Origin: Azospirillum canadense
GTDB taxonomy: Bacteria; Pseudomonadota; Alphaproteobacteria; Azospirillales; Azospirillaceae
Assembly (NCBI RefSeq): GCF_025961225.1
Contig: NZ_JAOQNG010000003.1
Location: 248,001-312,000, forward strand
Length of the DNA stretch: 64,000 bases
Direction: 5' to 3'
Positions 62,874 to 64,000 of this stretch are shown here, one piece after another. Every line of letters begins with the position of its first letter. The first letter of the stretch is position 1. Made by a program: the position numbers and the translations under genes. A model generated the notes under the pieces. It saw only the letters and a program-made list of their open reading frames with translations. It was not told the origin of the DNA and ran no database searches.

Positions 62874-63767
62874 ATGATGGACTGGGACAAGCTGCGGGTG
62901 TTCCACGCGGTTGCCGAAGCCGGCAGCTTCACCCATGCGGGAGAAGCCCTCAACCTGAGCCAATCGGCGGTCAGCCGGCAGATCAGCGCCCTGGAAGACA
63001 GCCTGGGCGTCGCGCTGTTCCACCGGCACGCCCGCGGGCTGAGCCTGACCGAGCACGGCCAGGTGCTGCACCACACAGCGCACGATGTCTTCGCCAAGCT
63101 GGCCACGACCGAGACCCAGCTCATCGCGAGCAAGGAGATCGCCAAGGGCCCCCTGAAAGTCACGGCCACCGCGGCGTTTGGCGCCACTTGGCTGACGCCG
63201 CGCGTCGGCGAGTTTCTGGCACTCTACCCCGAGATCCAGCTCACTCTGCTGATCGACGACACCGAATTGGACCTCGGCATGCGCAAGGCCGACGTCGCCA
63301 TCCGGGTGAGCCCGCCCCGGCAACCGGACCTCATCCAGCGGCACCTGATGGCCTTTCACTCGCATCTCTACGCGCACCAACGCTATCTCCAGGAGCGCGG
63401 GACGCCACAGGCGGTTTCCGATTTGGCGGCGCACGACCTCATCACCTACCCTCCGGATGTCCGCGGGCCGTTCGCCACCATCCATTGGCTCCGCAGCCTG
63501 GTCACCGAGCCGATCGCCCGCGATCGGACGGTGCTGCAGGTCAACAACCTGTACGCTATCTTCCGTGCGGTGGAGAGCGGGCTCGGCATCGGCGCCCTGC
63601 CCGATTATCTGGCCAAGGACCGCCCTGAGCTGGTGCGCGTGTTGCCCGCCCACTCCGGCGCACAGGTGGACGCCTTCTTCGTCTATCCGGAGGAGCTGCG
63701 GAATTCCAGGCGCATCGCGGTGTTTCGCGACTTCCTCGTCCACAAGGTGGCGGAGAGCCAATTCTAA
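62874..63767 (+). CDS. LysR-type regulator, LsrB/VtlR-like
   Basis: A 297-residue regulator. The start at 62874 has AGGGGGAGA upstream. N-terminal HTH: WDKLRVFHAVAEAGSFTHAG, EALNLSQSAVSRQISALEDS, LGVALFHRHARGLSLTEHG. Effector domain: VTATAAFGATWLTPRVGEFL, DDTELDLGMRKADVAIRVSP, QPDLIQRHLM. This order and wording resemble LsrB of Sinorhizobium and VtlR of Brucella, which control small RNAs, envelope and redox genes. The redox cysteines described in LsrB are absent: no Cys is found in the whole protein. Placement beside an IS110 gene suggests recent neighbour change. Confidence 0.85.
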   Translation: MMDWDKLRVFHAVAEAGSFTHAGEALNLSQSAVSRQISALEDSLGVALFHRHARGLSLTEHGQVLHHTAHDVFAKLATTETQLIASKEIAKGPLKVTATAAFGATWLTPRVGEFLALYPEIQLTLLIDDTELDLGMRKADVAIRVSPPRQPDLIQRHLMAFHSHLYAHQRYLQERGTPQAVSDLAAHDLITYPPDVRGPFATIHWLRSLVTEPIARDRTVLQVNNLYAIFRAVESGLGIGALPDYLAKDRPELVRVLPAHSGAQVDAFFVYPEELRNSRRIAVFRDFLVHKVAESQF

Positions 63768-63905
63768 GGGTTCGGTTGGACGGTGGGCGGCGCGGGGTTT
63801 GAGCGGCATCGGGCGACGATGGTGGCAGGCATCAACGGGCTATGGCTTCGACGCCGCTCTGTAAGCCGCCGCCAATCCTCCATCCCTGCGCTACGCTGCC
63901 GGTCG

Positions 63906-64000
63906 GCCCTCTTTTTCCTTGCGCCGCGGGGGCCGTCCCACCGTGACAACGCCGAAGCGTCTTTTGCGCCGCGATTGCAGTGGTCCGTGGTGGTGATGAC
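63906..64000 (+). repeat. 95-bp leader repeat, copy 2, with the start of a paralogous gene
   Basis: It aligns without gaps to 10981-11075 with 18 mismatches. The last seven codons can be read from GTG at 63980 as MVRGGDD, matching the RGGDD near the start of the gene at 11049. A paralogue probably begins here and runs past the edge. Confidence 0.55.

Overview
The window looks like an accessory replicon or genomic island of a GC-rich alphaproteobacterium of the Azospirillum/Rhodospirillales type. The evidence is a MucR/Ros regulator, an LsrB/VtlR-like LysR regulator, an MHYT hybrid kinase, an HU protein, several small stress proteins and a very high load of insertion sequences. The genus is an inference from gene content. 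No rRNA, tRNA, CRISPR array or replication origin was recognised.

Layout. (1) 1-6.7 kb: the end of a frameshifted class IV aminotransferase gene, a Pal-like lipoprotein, a LuxR HTH scrap, then a signalling group made of an MHYT-PAS-histidine kinase-receiver hybrid, a lone receiver and a LuxR protein with a degenerate receiver. (2) 6.7-19.6 kb: regulators and small proteins (MucR, a DUF2934 protein, HU, GNAT, a LysR-type protein with two HTH modules, YgjV-like, RHH), then a group of exported proteins around a DsbA-like oxidoreductase. (3) 19.7-32.2 kb: nested mobile DNA. It holds a truncated transposase, a serine-recombinase gene split by an IS1111-type element and cut by an IS256-family element, the 5' part of a group II intron inside an ISL3 transposase gene, a TniA/TnsB-type transposase with four 20-bp end repeats, a BrnT/BrnA toxin-antitoxin pair, a resolvase with an in-frame amber codon, and an IS5-type element. 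(4) 32.2-39.2 kb: a five-gene leftward operon that is the most interesting system here. It encodes a periplasmic binding protein, a SiaA-like multi-PAS PP2C phosphatase, a SiaB-like kinase, a SiaC-like phosphoprotein and a class III nucleotide cyclase in the place where Pseudomonas has the diguanylate cyclase SiaD. (5) 39.6-50.7 kb: a decayed IS5 element, then many small envelope or stress proteins (YihY, zinc ribbon, Cache-like, PRC-barrel, CsbD, DUF6766, DUF1003) and IS scraps. (6) 50.7-56.8 kb: a compact chromate-resistance island. chrB-chrA-MFS runs left; a superoxide dismutase-rhodanese fusion, a free ChrB C-terminal domain protein and a DUF1259 protein run right, with a 15-bp palindrome between the two arms. 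(7) 56.8-64 kb: IS6, IS110, IS256 (second copy), an IS3 orfA and another IS110, then an LsrB-like regulator and, at the edge, a 95-bp leader that also occurs near 11 kb.

How it fits together. The Sia-like operon probably turns a ligand caught by the binding protein into control of SiaC phosphorylation and then of cAMP synthesis. The chromate arms combine efflux (ChrA), sensing (ChrB) and oxidative-damage defence (SOD-rhodanese). Mobile elements flank both the toxin-antitoxin/resolvase area and the chromate island, which fits a replicon built by repeated insertion and deletion.
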